Assembly: GCF_024124905.1 (NCBI RefSeq)
Contig: NZ_JAMXST010000003.1
Location: 682,001-746,000 of the forward strand
Direction: 5' to 3'
DNA length: 64,000 bases
From: Cellulosimicrobium cellulans
Lineage (GTDB): Bacteria > Actinomycetota > Actinomycetes > Actinomycetales > Cellulomonadaceae
Shown: positions 46,701-54,355 of the stretch, one piece after another
Numbering within the stretch: position 1 is the first letter of the stretch
Layout of the letters: the number at the start of each line of letters is the position of its first letter
Translations under genes and position numbers: made by a program
Notes under the pieces: generated by a model
What the model was told of the DNA's origin: nothing
Database searches by the model: none
What the model saw: the letters and a program-made list of their open reading frames with translations, nothing else

Positions 46701-48179
46701 GTCGACGGCGCCGTCGACCCCATCACGGTGCCGGTCACCACCGTCGACGGCACGGCGACGCTCGGCCTCCCGCAGATCGTCCCGGGCGTGCGGTACTCGT
46801 TCGTGGAGTCGGACGGGGACGGCTGGGTCGAGGGCGCGCTGACGTGCCTCGTCACCCCCGCGGACGGTGGGGAGCCGTTCCCGCTGACGGACCTCTCCGA
46901 CTTCTCCGTCGGGCCCGGCGACGTCGCCGCGTGCACGGCCGAGAACGCGCGCCACGGCACGATCGTGGTCGCCAAGGTCGTCGACGGCGCCGACGGCGAG
47001 TTCGACTTCAGCGGGGACTGGCCGGACGCGGAGGGCTTCTCCGTCGTCACGGAGGGCGGGGTCGGGACCACGACGTTCGAGGACGTGGCCCCGGGGTCGT
47101 ACGTCGTGACCGAGGTGGCGCAGGACGGGTTCGAGAACACGGCGCTGACGTGCGTCGACGGCGACCCGGACGGGTCACCGTCCACGGCCTCGGGCAGCAC
47201 CGGGGCGATCGCGCTCGACCCCGGCGAGACCGTCGTGTGCACCTACACGAACACGCCGTGGGGCACCCTCGTCGTCGACAAGGTCACCGAGCCCGCGGGG
47301 TCGGACCAGGAGTTCGGGCTCGCGTGGGCGCCGGAGGGCGGCGCGTCGTCCCCGTTCACCCTCACCGACGGCGACGAGCCGTTCTCGCCGGGCCCGCTCG
47401 CTCCGGGGACGTACACCGTGACGGAGACGCCGACCCCGGGCTGGACCCTCGCGGACCTCGTGTGCGTCGGGTCCAGCGCGCCGACGACGGTCGACGGCGC
47501 GACCGCGACCGTGGACGTCAGGTCCGGGGAGACGGTGCTGTGCACCTTCACGAACGCCCGCCCGACGGCGCTCGAGGTCGCCAAGACCGTGGTCGAGGGC
47601 CCGGTCGCCGTCGCGCCCGGCGTCGTCCGCGTCGTCTACGAGGTCGCGGTGCGCAACGCCGCGGCCGTCGAGCGGACCTACGACCTCGTCGACCGGCTCG
47701 CGTTCGGCCGGGGCATCGTTGTGCGGGACGCGACGGTCGAGCCCGTGGACGGCCCGCCGGTCGCCGACGACTGGGACGGCGGGGACCGCACGACGGTCGT
47801 CTCCGGCGCGACCCTCGCCGCGGGAGCCACGCACCTCTTCCGGGTGACGGTCACCGCGCAGGTCCCGGCCGACGTCGTCCCGGACGCGCTGCTGTGCGAC
47901 CCGGCGGGTGCGGCCCCGGGCGGCTTCCTCAACACCGCGGCCGTGCTCGGGGAGGACGGCGCGGCCGAGTCGGAGGCGGCCGCGTGCGCGCCCGCACCCG
48001 AGCCCCCGGACGACGGCGGCCCCACGCCGCCGGCTCCCGGGCCGACCGTGCCGCCCGGGCAGGCGGACCGGCCGCTCCCGGCGACCGGTGCCGACCCGGG
48101 CTGGCTGCTCGGGGTGGCCGGGGCGCTGCTGCTCGTGGGAGGCGGCCTCCTCGCCGTCCGGCGGGTGCGACGCTCCTGA
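43722..48179 (+). CDS. LPXTG-anchored surface protein with many SpaA/prealbumin-like repeats
   Basis: 1485 residues. Signal peptide at about 23-48 (RLLAGLVAALLLGAVLVPLT). A unique N-terminal domain (about 50-325) has paired cysteines. About ten repeats of roughly 100 residues follow, each opening with a lysine strand such as LTVTKATV, IVSKEAHG or LVVDKVTEP, containing GTYTITE-like text, and ending CTFTNT-like. These are the Cna-B/SpaA-type or DUF5979 modules that often form internal isopeptide bonds. The C-terminus has a Pro-rich wall spacer, the sorting motif LPATG, a hydrophobic helix and RRVRRS. It is therefore covalently attached to peptidoglycan by sortase. ATG 43722 has GGGGGGAGCGG upstream. 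Likely an adhesin or stalk; ligand unknown. Confidence 0.92.
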   Translation: MTSTTGTVHERGLPSSRARVRRLLAGLVAALLLGAVLVPLTPPPTADAATLQPSGLQTGMEIDGTSGSGSPPETFNWDDFLTDVQPDGAFTFTPTGPYTTPQGFESSGIVQASFAWDNGSLAESCNANPDQTGAPPSQSPSTNPWRPGPANPNAKGDLCSTAYGLEYVVDDDGMRHAILYGYWTRYSGAGEVSVFQHLEGPGPGRCDDVLLEFNYASSGTTAAVHRWAPTAGDGCANPLGPGTWAADAGSVDFAWAVGVRSEGPPLTNQPQDTFGEFAIDLNTAGVLAPSECATYEVSEMLTRTGNSPNANIQDFADHAPDRMIIANCGALTVTKATVPQSADTGARFGFTVASDTGPVQPGPPPVPTVSGTLASGETVRFDDVLFGSAFSLTETDVPPPWDLQSVVCTAVPAGGGPPEQFVLDDPADRFPVRPLSTTDCVITNEAAVVTVTKQTDPDGSPQAFSFEATGQAGFTLHDGESASFPVPAGVPFTVSEEATPGWLPPGIVCTAPSTPAGQAVTVTPVAGQNIECTFTNTQLGTVIVSKEAHGVDGRTFDFTSDLPGNEDFSITVEQGDGTLYEHTIQDVPAGTYTIEELTDDELPATRLADLACTYGGEDHSADPEGRTIGLTVLPGETVRCFFTNVTPGSIAVVKRTVPVEYEQDFDFLFVPPVGDPTAFSLSGSSTPPNVALRSFDGLEPGTYTITEPADPVGWSLAADPPTCNADFWSPSADGRGVTVDLPDGGVIVCFFTNLAAPASLSLTKTVVGADPAFGWSVDVELVAPDGTVDGRTATTAAPTVAWGELVPGALYTVREAGTVPPGWTRGEVTCEGLADADPTAPGFQIEATPGQQIACSVQNSVATSSISVAKVATGIGGDLPWSFDVAIDPVPAGQTSPQTASGAGQAADVVTWSGLVPGTAYSITEAPVPGWTAVDVACTGVTDTDPGTPGIQFVAPVGLDVSCTLTNTAVQGSGTLTKTSLGGDGTFEFVLTDVDGAVDPITVPVTTVDGTATLGLPQIVPGVRYSFVESDGDGWVEGALTCLVTPADGGEPFPLTDLSDFSVGPGDVAACTAENARHGTIVVAKVVDGADGEFDFSGDWPDAEGFSVVTEGGVGTTTFEDVAPGSYVVTEVAQDGFENTALTCVDGDPDGSPSTASGSTGAIALDPGETVVCTYTNTPWGTLVVDKVTEPAGSDQEFGLAWAPEGGASSPFTLTDGDEPFSPGPLAPGTYTVTETPTPGWTLADLVCVGSSAPTTVDGATATVDVRSGETVLCTFTNARPTALEVAKTVVEGPVAVAPGVVRVVYEVAVRNAAAVERTYDLVDRLAFGRGIVVRDATVEPVDGPPVADDWDGGDRTTVVSGATLAAGATHLFRVTVTAQVPADVVPDALLCDPAGAAPGGFLNTAAVLGEDGAAESEAAACAPAPEPPDDGGPTPPAPGPTVPPGQADRPLPATGADPGWLLGVAGALLLVGGGLLAVRRVRRS

Positions 48180-48288
48180 CCGGGCCCGGGCCGGGCGGAC
48201 CGGGGACGTCCGGCGTCCGGCCCCTGGGCACCGGGGACCGGGACCTTCGGCGAGTGCCGCGCGGACGGACCTACGGGATCATGGCCTC

Positions 48289-49566
48289 GTGACGCCTGAG
48301 CCCTCCCCGGCCGACGAAGCCGGTCTCGAGCCCGTCGACCTCATCCGCCGGTCGGGCACCGTGCTGCGGATCGGTCGCCTCGCGCTCTCCGCCGGGACGG
48401 GCAGCTACCGCGTCAAGTCGCACATGACCCGCGCGGCGCGCGCGCTGGGGCTCGACCACATCGCCGCCCACGTGACGCTCACGGAGATCACGGCGACGTC
48501 GTACCGGGGCCCGATCTTCCGCACCGAGCTCACCGAGGTCCGGTCGATCGGGATCAACGCCGACCGCCTGGCGCAGCTCGAGCGGTTCTCCGCGGCCCTC
48601 CCGGCGGGCGCCGACCTCGATGCCGTCGAGGCGGAGCTCGACCGGATCTCGCGCCGCCCGCCGCTGTACGGGGCGCTGCTCAACGCCCTCTGGGCGGGGA
48701 TCGCGTGCGCGGCGTTCGCGTTCCTCAACAACGGCGGGCTCGTCGAGTGCGGGGCGGTGCTGGTCGCCGCGGCGCTCGGCCAGGGCGTGCGCCGCGCGAT
48801 GCTGCACCGGGGGATCAACCAGTTCGGCGTGACGATGCTCGCGGCAGCGGTCGCGAGCATCGCCTACCTCGCGCTCGTCCTGGCGCTGTCCGCGCTCGCG
48901 GGCGTCGACGGCGGGCACGAGGCGGGGTACGTCTCCGCGGTGCTGTTCCTCGTGCCGGGGTTCGCGCTCGTCACGGGCGCGCTCGACCTCGCGAAGCTCG
49001 ACTTCTCGGCCGGGGTCGCGCGCGTGACGTACGCGCTCATGATCCTCGCCTCGGCCGCCCTGGCCGTGTGGGGCGTGTCGGCCGCGGCGGGCCTCGCCCC
49101 GGACCCGGTGCCGCCGCCCGGCCTGGCGGAGCCGCTGTTCCTCGGCCTGCGGAGCGTCGCGAGCTTCCTCGGGGTGCTCGGGTTCGCCCTCATGTTCAAC
49201 AGCCCGTGGGCGATGGCGCTCGGGGCCGCGTCGATCGGCATGGTCGCGAACGTGGGGCGCCTGCTCCTCGTGGACGCCGACGTGGTCCCGCAGGCGGCCG
49301 CCGCGGCGGCCGCCCTGCTCGTGGGCCTGCTCGCCGCCACGGTCGCCCCGGCGCTGCGCGTCCCGCGCATCACCGTCTCCGTGCCCGCTGTCGTCATCAT
49401 GGTCCCCGGCGTGACGGCGTACCGGGCGGTGTACGAGTTCAACACCGGCGCGACGGCGCAGGCGCTCGCCTACGCCGTCGAGGCCGGGCTGGTGATCGTC
49501 GCGCTCGCGATCGGGCTCGCCGTGGCCCGGATGCTCACCGACCGGGAGTGGACCTTCGAGCGGTAG
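48289..49566 (+). CDS. Threonine/serine exporter (ThrE family)
   Basis: 425-residue membrane protein with the two ThrE modules fused: an N-terminal cytoplasmic part plus helices (VLRIGRLALSAGTGSYRVKS, RPPLYGALLNALWAGIACAAFAFL) and a C-terminal five-helix DUF3815-like module (PRITVSVPAVVIMVPGVTAY, AVYEFNTG). It exports threonine and serine, as in Corynebacterium. GTG 48289 lies 6 nt after GATCAT, a weak match to the leaderless pattern; ATG 48281 is out of frame. A tRNA-Ser gene follows 100 bp downstream. Confidence 0.9.
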   Translation: MTPEPSPADEAGLEPVDLIRRSGTVLRIGRLALSAGTGSYRVKSHMTRAARALGLDHIAAHVTLTEITATSYRGPIFRTELTEVRSIGINADRLAQLERFSAALPAGADLDAVEAELDRISRRPPLYGALLNALWAGIACAAFAFLNNGGLVECGAVLVAAALGQGVRRAMLHRGINQFGVTMLAAAVASIAYLALVLALSALAGVDGGHEAGYVSAVLFLVPGFALVTGALDLAKLDFSAGVARVTYALMILASAALAVWGVSAAAGLAPDPVPPPGLAEPLFLGLRSVASFLGVLGFALMFNSPWAMALGAASIGMVANVGRLLLVDADVVPQAAAAAAALLVGLLAATVAPALRVPRITVSVPAVVIMVPGVTAYRAVYEFNTGATAQALAYAVEAGLVIVALAIGLAVARMLTDREWTFER

Positions 49567-49644
49567 CGGTCCGGACGGCGGCGCGGGCGACCCGCAGGGC
49601 TCGGCGGTTTGGTCTCGCGGCGGCGCCCTTGTACCCTGGGCGAC

Positions 49645-49666
49645 GCAGGCTCTCCGCCGAGCCTGC
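49645..49666 (+). other. Hairpin immediately before tRNA-Ser(GCU)
   Basis: GCAGGCTC (49645-49652) pairs perfectly with GAGCCTGC (49659-49666); the tRNA starts 3 nt later. A promoter-like TACCCT (49632-49637) lies just upstream, so the hairpin would be in the pre-tRNA 5' leader removed by RNase P. Confidence 0.5.
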
Positions 49667-49668
49667 GA

Positions 49669-49757
49669 GGAGACGTCGCATAGTCAGGTCTAGTGCGCCA
49701 CCCTGCTAAGGTGGTAACGGAGCAATCCGTTCGAGGGTTCAAATCCCTCCGTCTCCG
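49669..49757 (+). tRNA. tRNA-Ser (anticodon GCU)
   Basis: 89 nt. Acceptor GGAGACG pairs with CGTCTCC, discriminator G. Anticodon stem-loop CCACC-CTGCTAA-GGTGG carries GCT. The long variable arm (TAACGGAGCAATCCGTT) marks a class II serine tRNA; the T arm is GAGGGTTCAAATCCCTC. Decodes AGC/AGU. CCA not encoded. Confidence 0.96.
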
Positions 49758-49763
49758 CTCAGG

Positions 49764-49796
49764 AAGGTCCCGGCTGCCGAGCGCCCGGGGCCTTTT
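49764..49796 (+). terminator. Terminator of tRNA-Ser(GCU)
   Basis: AAGGTCCCGG pairs with CCCGGGGCCTT, followed by TTTT. One of the few hairpins here with a U-tract. Confidence 0.75.
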
Positions 49797-49882
49797 CTGT
49801 TGCCCGACTTCTGTCGCCCGGCGCAGAGCCGTCAGCGCCCCACCGGTGGGGTGACCGGCGGGGCGCTGACAGGTCCGGGGCG

Positions 49883-51253
49883 CTACGCGCTGCCCGACGT
49901 CGCGAGCGCGGACCGCACCACGAACCGGGACGCCCCGGCCCCGGCGAGCACGAGGGCCGACGCGGCGGCGACGCACAGCAGGAACTGCACGACGACCCCG
50001 ACGTTCGCGAACGCGTTGAGCCCGATCACGGGGACCATGAACAGCAGCGCGGCGAACGTCGCCACGCCGACGCTCACGACGAGCGGGACGAGCGTCTCGC
50101 GGAACCGGGCCTGGTCGAGCGTGCGCAGGTCCGTCCCGGACAGGACGAGCGTGCGGTACTCGTTGCGCTGGTCGATCACGCGACCGGCCTGCATCACGCC
50201 GGTCGAGACGGCGGCGAGCACGCCCGCGATGGCGAGGGTGAGGAACCCGCCGGTCTTCATGTCGGTGAGGTACTGCACCTCGTCCGGGTCCGCGCCCATG
50301 CCCGGCTCCAGGAGCGCGAAGATGCTCGTCAGCCCCGCGATGAACGTCGCGAGGGCGACCCCGCCGACGGAGCGCCACGCGGTCTTCGGGTTGTCGACGA
50401 TCCGCCTCCCCGCGAGCAGCGTCGGCACGCGGCGGGCGCCGCCGGCCGTCATCCTGCCGACGAGCCAGATGACGAACGGCCCGACGACGTTCACGGTCGC
50501 GAAGCCGACCAGGAGGATGACCGTCAGGACGGTGAGGACGACCGCCACCGACCCGAACGACAGGTTCGTCGCGACGATCAGCGCGACGAACGCGACGCCC
50601 ATCGACAGCAGCCGCACGGCCTTGAGCCCCGGAGGCGTCACGCGGGCCGCGACGCCCAGCGGCGTGATCGCCACGCGGCGCAGGCTGACGAGGGCGGACA
50701 CGAGCGCGACGGCGACCACGAGCACGACCGCCCCGAGGAGCGCCGGGACGCCGACCCACAGCTCGCCGAGGTCGAACGTGCGGCCCTGGAAGCGGAGCTG
50801 GGCGACGAGCGGCAGCAGCGCTCCGTAGCCGACCAGCCCCACGAGCGCCCCGATCACGGCCTGCGCGGCGGCGTCGAGGGCGGTGAGGGTCGTGACCTGG
50901 CCCGTCGTGGCGCCCGCGAGGCGCAGCGCCGCGAGCCGCGCGTCGCGGCGGGCGACGGCGAGGCGCGCGGCGGCGGCGCCGAGGGTCACGAGCGGGATGA
51001 GCAGCAGGAGCGAGGCGATGCCCGCGAGGAACGGGTACTGCGCGTCGTAGGGGGTCACGCCCTCCATGCCCTCGCGGACGCCCTCGAGACCGCCGGCGCG
51101 CAGGAGGAAGGCGTGGAAGCCGCCCATGACCACGAGCAGGATCGCGGTGGTGACCGCGAACGCGATGATCGCGAGCACGTTCGTCAGGCCCTGCGGGTCG
51201 CGCTCGTCGGCGCTGCGACGGCGCAGGAGCCACCAGAGGTCGACGGTCCTCAT
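49883..51253 (-). CDS. FtsX-like ABC transporter permease
   Basis: 456-residue permease with about nine to ten membrane helices and two FtsX-type four-helix cores: NVLAIIAFAVTTAILLVVMG then LLLLIPLVTLGAAAARLAVARRDARLAALRLAGA, and a second half from RRIVDNPKTAWRSVGGVALATF to RNEYRTLVLSGTDLRTLDQA. Repeated 'RRDARLAALRLAGAT' and 'RNEYRTLVLSGTDL' segments are the coupling helices of the duplicated FtsX fold. It lacks the large extracellular MacB domain. ATG 51253 overlaps the ATPase stop (ATGA). Together they form a BceAB/LolCD-like exporter or peptide-resistance pump; cargo unknown. Confidence 0.87.
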   Translation of the reverse strand: MRTVDLWWLLRRRSADERDPQGLTNVLAIIAFAVTTAILLVVMGGFHAFLLRAGGLEGVREGMEGVTPYDAQYPFLAGIASLLLLIPLVTLGAAAARLAVARRDARLAALRLAGATTGQVTTLTALDAAAQAVIGALVGLVGYGALLPLVAQLRFQGRTFDLGELWVGVPALLGAVVLVVAVALVSALVSLRRVAITPLGVAARVTPPGLKAVRLLSMGVAFVALIVATNLSFGSVAVVLTVLTVILLVGFATVNVVGPFVIWLVGRMTAGGARRVPTLLAGRRIVDNPKTAWRSVGGVALATFIAGLTSIFALLEPGMGADPDEVQYLTDMKTGGFLTLAIAGVLAAVSTGVMQAGRVIDQRNEYRTLVLSGTDLRTLDQARFRETLVPLVVSVGVATFAALLFMVPVIGLNAFANVGVVVQFLLCVAAASALVLAGAGASRFVVRSALATSGSA

Positions 51254-52167
51254 CGGGCGCTCTCCTGGCTCGGTGCGGCGGGAGCGGCCGGCGCCACGGG
51301 CGCGGGCGCGCCGGGTGCGTGTCCCGCGGCCGGGTGCGCGGCCATCGCGGCCCGCGTGGCGGCGTCGTACGGGGCGGGCGGCAGGGGAGCGGGCTGCCCG
51401 ACGACGGCGGTCGCCGCGGGCTGTGTCGCGCCCGGGGCGGGCTGGGCCCCGGGCGCGAAGAACTCGCCGGAGATGCGCCCGTCGCGCATCGTCACGGTGC
51501 GGGAGCAGTGCCGCGCGACGCCCGCGTCGTGCGTGACGACGACGAGCGCGGCGCCGGAGTCCCGGGTGGCGCGCGTGAGGACGTCGAGGACCTCGGCACC
51601 GGTCGACTGGTCGAGCGCGCCGGTCGGCTCGTCGGCGAACACGACGCCGGGCGACCCGACGAGCGCGCGCGCGATCGCGACGCGCTGCGCCTGGCCGCCG
51701 GACAGCTCGCCCGGGCGGCGCTGCTCCATCCCGGCGAGGCCGAGGTGCGCGAGCCAGCGGGCGGCGACGGCCGTCGCCTCCGTGCGCGCCGTCCCCGCGA
51801 GCATGAGCGGCAGCGCGGCGTTCTCGACCGCGGGCAGCTCCGGCAGGAGCTGACCCGACTGGAACACGAAGCCGAAGTCCTGGCGCCGCAGGACGGTGCG
51901 ACGGGCCTCGGAGAGCGTCGTGACGTCCTCGCCCCGCCACGACACGGAGCCGGAGGTCGGGGTGACGATGCCCGCGAGGACGTGCAGGAGCGTCGTCTTG
52001 CCGGACCCCGAGGGGCCCATGATCGCGAGCGACTCGCCCGGGTGGACCGTGAGGTTCACGCCCGCGAGGGCGTGCGTCGCGGTCTGGGCGGAGCCGTAGA
52101 CCTTGGTGAGCGCGCTCGCGACGAGGGGCGAGCCGCCGGGGGCGGAGGAGGGGCCGGTGAACGTCAT
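51250..52167 (-). CDS. ABC transporter ATP-binding protein (MacB/LolD-like)
   Basis: 305 residues. Walker A GPSGSGKTTLLHVLAG (about residue 52), Q-loop FVFQSGQLLPELPAVENAALPLML, signature LSGGQAQRVAIARALVGSP, Walker B VVFADEPTGALDQSTGAEVLDVL and switch VVVTHD. These place it in the MacB/LolD/BceA group, which pairs with FtsX-type permeases. A 65-residue Ala/Pro-rich C-terminal tail after the ABC core is unusual. ATG 52167 gives the normal N-terminus (a longer frame continues upstream through the tRNA-Arg region and is rejected). Coupled to the permease. Confidence 0.9.
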   Translation of the reverse strand: MTFTGPSSAPGGSPLVASALTKVYGSAQTATHALAGVNLTVHPGESLAIMGPSGSGKTTLLHVLAGIVTPTSGSVSWRGEDVTTLSEARRTVLRRQDFGFVFQSGQLLPELPAVENAALPLMLAGTARTEATAVAARWLAHLGLAGMEQRRPGELSGGQAQRVAIARALVGSPGVVFADEPTGALDQSTGAEVLDVLTRATRDSGAALVVVTHDAGVARHCSRTVTMRDGRISGEFFAPGAQPAPGATQPAATAVVGQPAPLPPAPYDAATRAAMAAHPAAGHAPGAPAPVAPAAPAAPSQESAR

Positions 52168-52398
52168 GGACCGATCGTCCGACGGCGGCGGGTCCCGCCG
52201 CGTCGGGCTGAGGACGGGACGTCGTCGCGTGCGGGTCCGACCCTGGGGGGACCGTCCGGCGCGTCGCGTGCGGCGAGGGTCGGACGGCGTGGCGTCCGTC
52301 ACCTCGCACCCGTCCGGGGCCGGATCGGTTTGGGTTCGGGGCGGGGACACGGTAGTGTTCTCGACGGCCGGTGAGCGATCAGCGGTCAGGCAGGACCG

Positions 52399-52471
52399 GC
52401 GCCCGTAGCTCAACGGATAGAGCATCTGACTACGGATCAGAAGGTTGGGGGTTCGAATCCCTTCGGGCGCA
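52399..52471 (+). tRNA. tRNA-Arg (anticodon ACG)
   Basis: 73 nt. Acceptor GCGCCCG pairs with CGGGCGC, discriminator A. D arm GCTCAACGGATAGAGC, anticodon stem-loop TCTGA-CTACGGA-TCAGA with ACG, T arm GGGGGTTCGAATCCC. The first A is expected to be edited to inosine and read CGU, CGC and CGA. CCA not encoded. Confidence 0.96.
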
Positions 52472-52477
52472 CCTCAT

Positions 52478-52515
52478 GACGAACGGCCTCACCCGCACGG
52501 GTGGGGCCGTTCGTC
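52478..52515 (+). terminator. Terminator of tRNA-Arg
   Basis: Arms 52478-52494 and 52499-52515 pair over 17 positions with one T-G wobble; loop GCAC. Confidence 0.75.
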
Positions 52516-52594
52516 GTTCTGAGCGTGGGCGTCGCTCCCGTCCCGCGCCGAGCGGGCCCTCCCCCTTTCCGCACGATCGTGCTACGTTCGCCGG

Positions 52595-53203
52595 ATGACC
52601 AAGGGCGACGAGACGCGGCAGGTGATCCTGCACCGTGGCGTGGAGGCCGCGTACCGCGTCGGGCTGACCGGCCTCACCATCGGCGAGCTCGCGTCGGCCA
52701 CGGGCATGTCGAAGTCCGGCCTGTACGCGCACTTCCGTTCCAAGGAGTCGCTCCAGCTCGCCGTCCTCGGCCAGGCGCGCGCCGAGTTCATCGACACGGT
52801 GGTGGCCCCCGCGCTGCGCACCCCCCGCGGCGAGCCGCGGATGCGGGCGCTGTTCGAGGGGTGGCTCGCGTGCGACCTGCGCCAGGACCCCGGCGGCTGC
52901 CTGTTCGTCAAGGCGGCGACCGAGCTCTCCGCGCAGCAGGGTCCCGTCCGGGACCAGCTCGTGCGCGACCACCGCGACCTGTGCGACGCCGTCGCGCAGG
53001 TCTTCCGCACGTGCGTCGCGGAGGGCGGGTTCCGCGCCGACGCGGACCCGGAGCAGTTCGCCTCGGACCTCTACGGCGTCATGCTCGGGGTGAACCACGC
53101 GCACGTCCTCATGGCCGACCCGCTCGCCGAGGAGCGCGCCCGGCGCGCGTTCGAGGCGCTGCTCGACGCGGCGCGCACGACCGCGCCGCTCCCCGTCCGC
53201 TGA
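52595..53203 (+). CDS. TetR-family transcriptional regulator
   Basis: 202 residues. DNA-binding domain: TRQVILHRGVEAAYRVGLTG then LTIGELASATGMSKSGLYAHFRSKESL (about residues 7-55). The C-terminal domain has LACDLRQDPGGCLFVKAATELSAQ and LYGVMLGVNHAHVLMADPLAEERARRAFEALLDA, resembling the TetR_C_33 group. ATG 52595 lies 6 nt after TACGTT, a leaderless promoter. The hydrolase gene follows after 37 bp in the same direction and is probably co-transcribed. Confidence 0.9.
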   Translation: MTKGDETRQVILHRGVEAAYRVGLTGLTIGELASATGMSKSGLYAHFRSKESLQLAVLGQARAEFIDTVVAPALRTPRGEPRMRALFEGWLACDLRQDPGGCLFVKAATELSAQQGPVRDQLVRDHRDLCDAVAQVFRTCVAEGGFRADADPEQFASDLYGVMLGVNHAHVLMADPLAEERARRAFEALLDAARTTAPLPVR

Positions 53204-53240
53204 CCCCCGCCGTCTGCACCGCCGACCGAGAGGAACCGCC

Positions 53241-54266
53241 GTGGGCGTCCCAGGCTCGAAGAAAAGCACGACCGTTCGTGCCGACCGGCGACGCGCCGCG
53301 CGACGGCGCAAGGCCGCCCTGCGGCTCGCGGTCGTCCGCGCGCGCCTCGCCGTCCTCCAGGCGGTCTCCCCGCGCCGGGCCGCGCGTCTCGCGCTCGACC
53401 TCTGGTGCACGCCGCCCGACGGCGCGGGGCGGCGCCGCGACGACCGCACGGCCCCCGGCACGCTCACCACGGTGACCACGGCCGCCGGGTCGCGGGTCGT
53501 CGTCGAGACGTGGGCCGCGACCGGCGGCGAGGGGGCGACGAGCCCGGACGGCGACCCGGCGGGCACCCGTGCGCCCACCGAGGTCGGCGTCGTCTACCTG
53601 GCCCACGGGTGGGGCGGGTGGCGCGGCCAGCTCGGCGCGTTCGTCGAGCCGCTCCGTGCAGCCGGCTACCGCGTCGTCGCGTTCGACGCGCCGAGCCACG
53701 GCGACTCCGGTCCCGGCAGCCTCGGCCGGCGGCGCAGCACCATGCCCGAGCTCGCGGACGCGCTCGCGACGGTGGTCCGGTCCCACGGCGAGCCCGCAGC
53801 GGTCGTCTCGCACTCGCTGGGCACCGCGACGACCGTCCTCGCGGTCCGCGACGGGCTGTCCGCGGGTCGGCTGGTGCTCGTCGCGGCGATCGCCGACGTG
53901 CTGGGCGAGCTCGACGGGTTCGCGGACGTGCTCCGGCTCTCGCGCCGGACCCGCGAGCTGCTCCGGGGCCTGCTCTCCGACGTCGCGGGCCGTCCGCTGG
54001 CCGAGCTGGACGTGCGCGAGACCCTGCGCACCCACCCGGTCCCGCCCGCGCTCGTCGTGCACGACCGCGCGGACAAGGAGGTCCCGTACCCCGTCGGGGC
54101 GGCGCTCGCCGCGGCATGGCCCGAGGGCGAGCTCCTCACGACGGACGGGCTCGGGCACCACCGGCTGCTGCGCGACCCCGAGGTCGTGCGGGCCGTCGTC
54201 GACTACGTGACGCCGCTGCGCCCCGACACGCCCGTCGAGCCCGACCTCGCGCGCCGCGGAGCCTGA
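53241..54266 (+). CDS. Alpha/beta hydrolase
   Basis: 341 residues. An Arg/Ala-rich 60-residue N-terminal segment precedes an alpha/beta-hydrolase core: oxyanion region VYLAHGWGGWRGQL, strand VVAFDAPSHGDSG, nucleophile elbow AAVVSHSLGTATTVLAV (Ser in SHSLG, where the usual first Gly is Ser), acid in LVVHDRADKEVPY, and His in TDGLGHHRLLRDPEVV. The catalytic triad is therefore complete. GTG 53241 has GAGAGGA upstream. It probably forms an operon with the TetR gene. Substrate unknown. Confidence 0.85.
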   Translation: MGVPGSKKSTTVRADRRRAARRRKAALRLAVVRARLAVLQAVSPRRAARLALDLWCTPPDGAGRRRDDRTAPGTLTTVTTAAGSRVVVETWAATGGEGATSPDGDPAGTRAPTEVGVVYLAHGWGGWRGQLGAFVEPLRAAGYRVVAFDAPSHGDSGPGSLGRRRSTMPELADALATVVRSHGEPAAVVSHSLGTATTVLAVRDGLSAGRLVLVAAIADVLGELDGFADVLRLSRRTRELLRGLLSDVAGRPLAELDVRETLRTHPVPPALVVHDRADKEVPYPVGAALAAAWPEGELLTTDGLGHHRLLRDPEVVRAVVDYVTPLRPDTPVEPDLARRGA

Positions 54267-54355
54267 GCCCGTCGCGTCAGGCCGGGGCAGGGTGCCCGTG
54301 GCCCGCACGACGGCGCGGGCAGGCCGGCGTCGGGGGCGGCGGGTAGCGTCGGGCC

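Noticed and set aside
43086-46955. 1289-codon frame antisense to the surface-protein gene, tRNA-Ser and cvnD
   Set aside because: It crosses a tRNA and a terminator and has no family features. The plus-strand protein has signal peptide, repeats and LPXTG.
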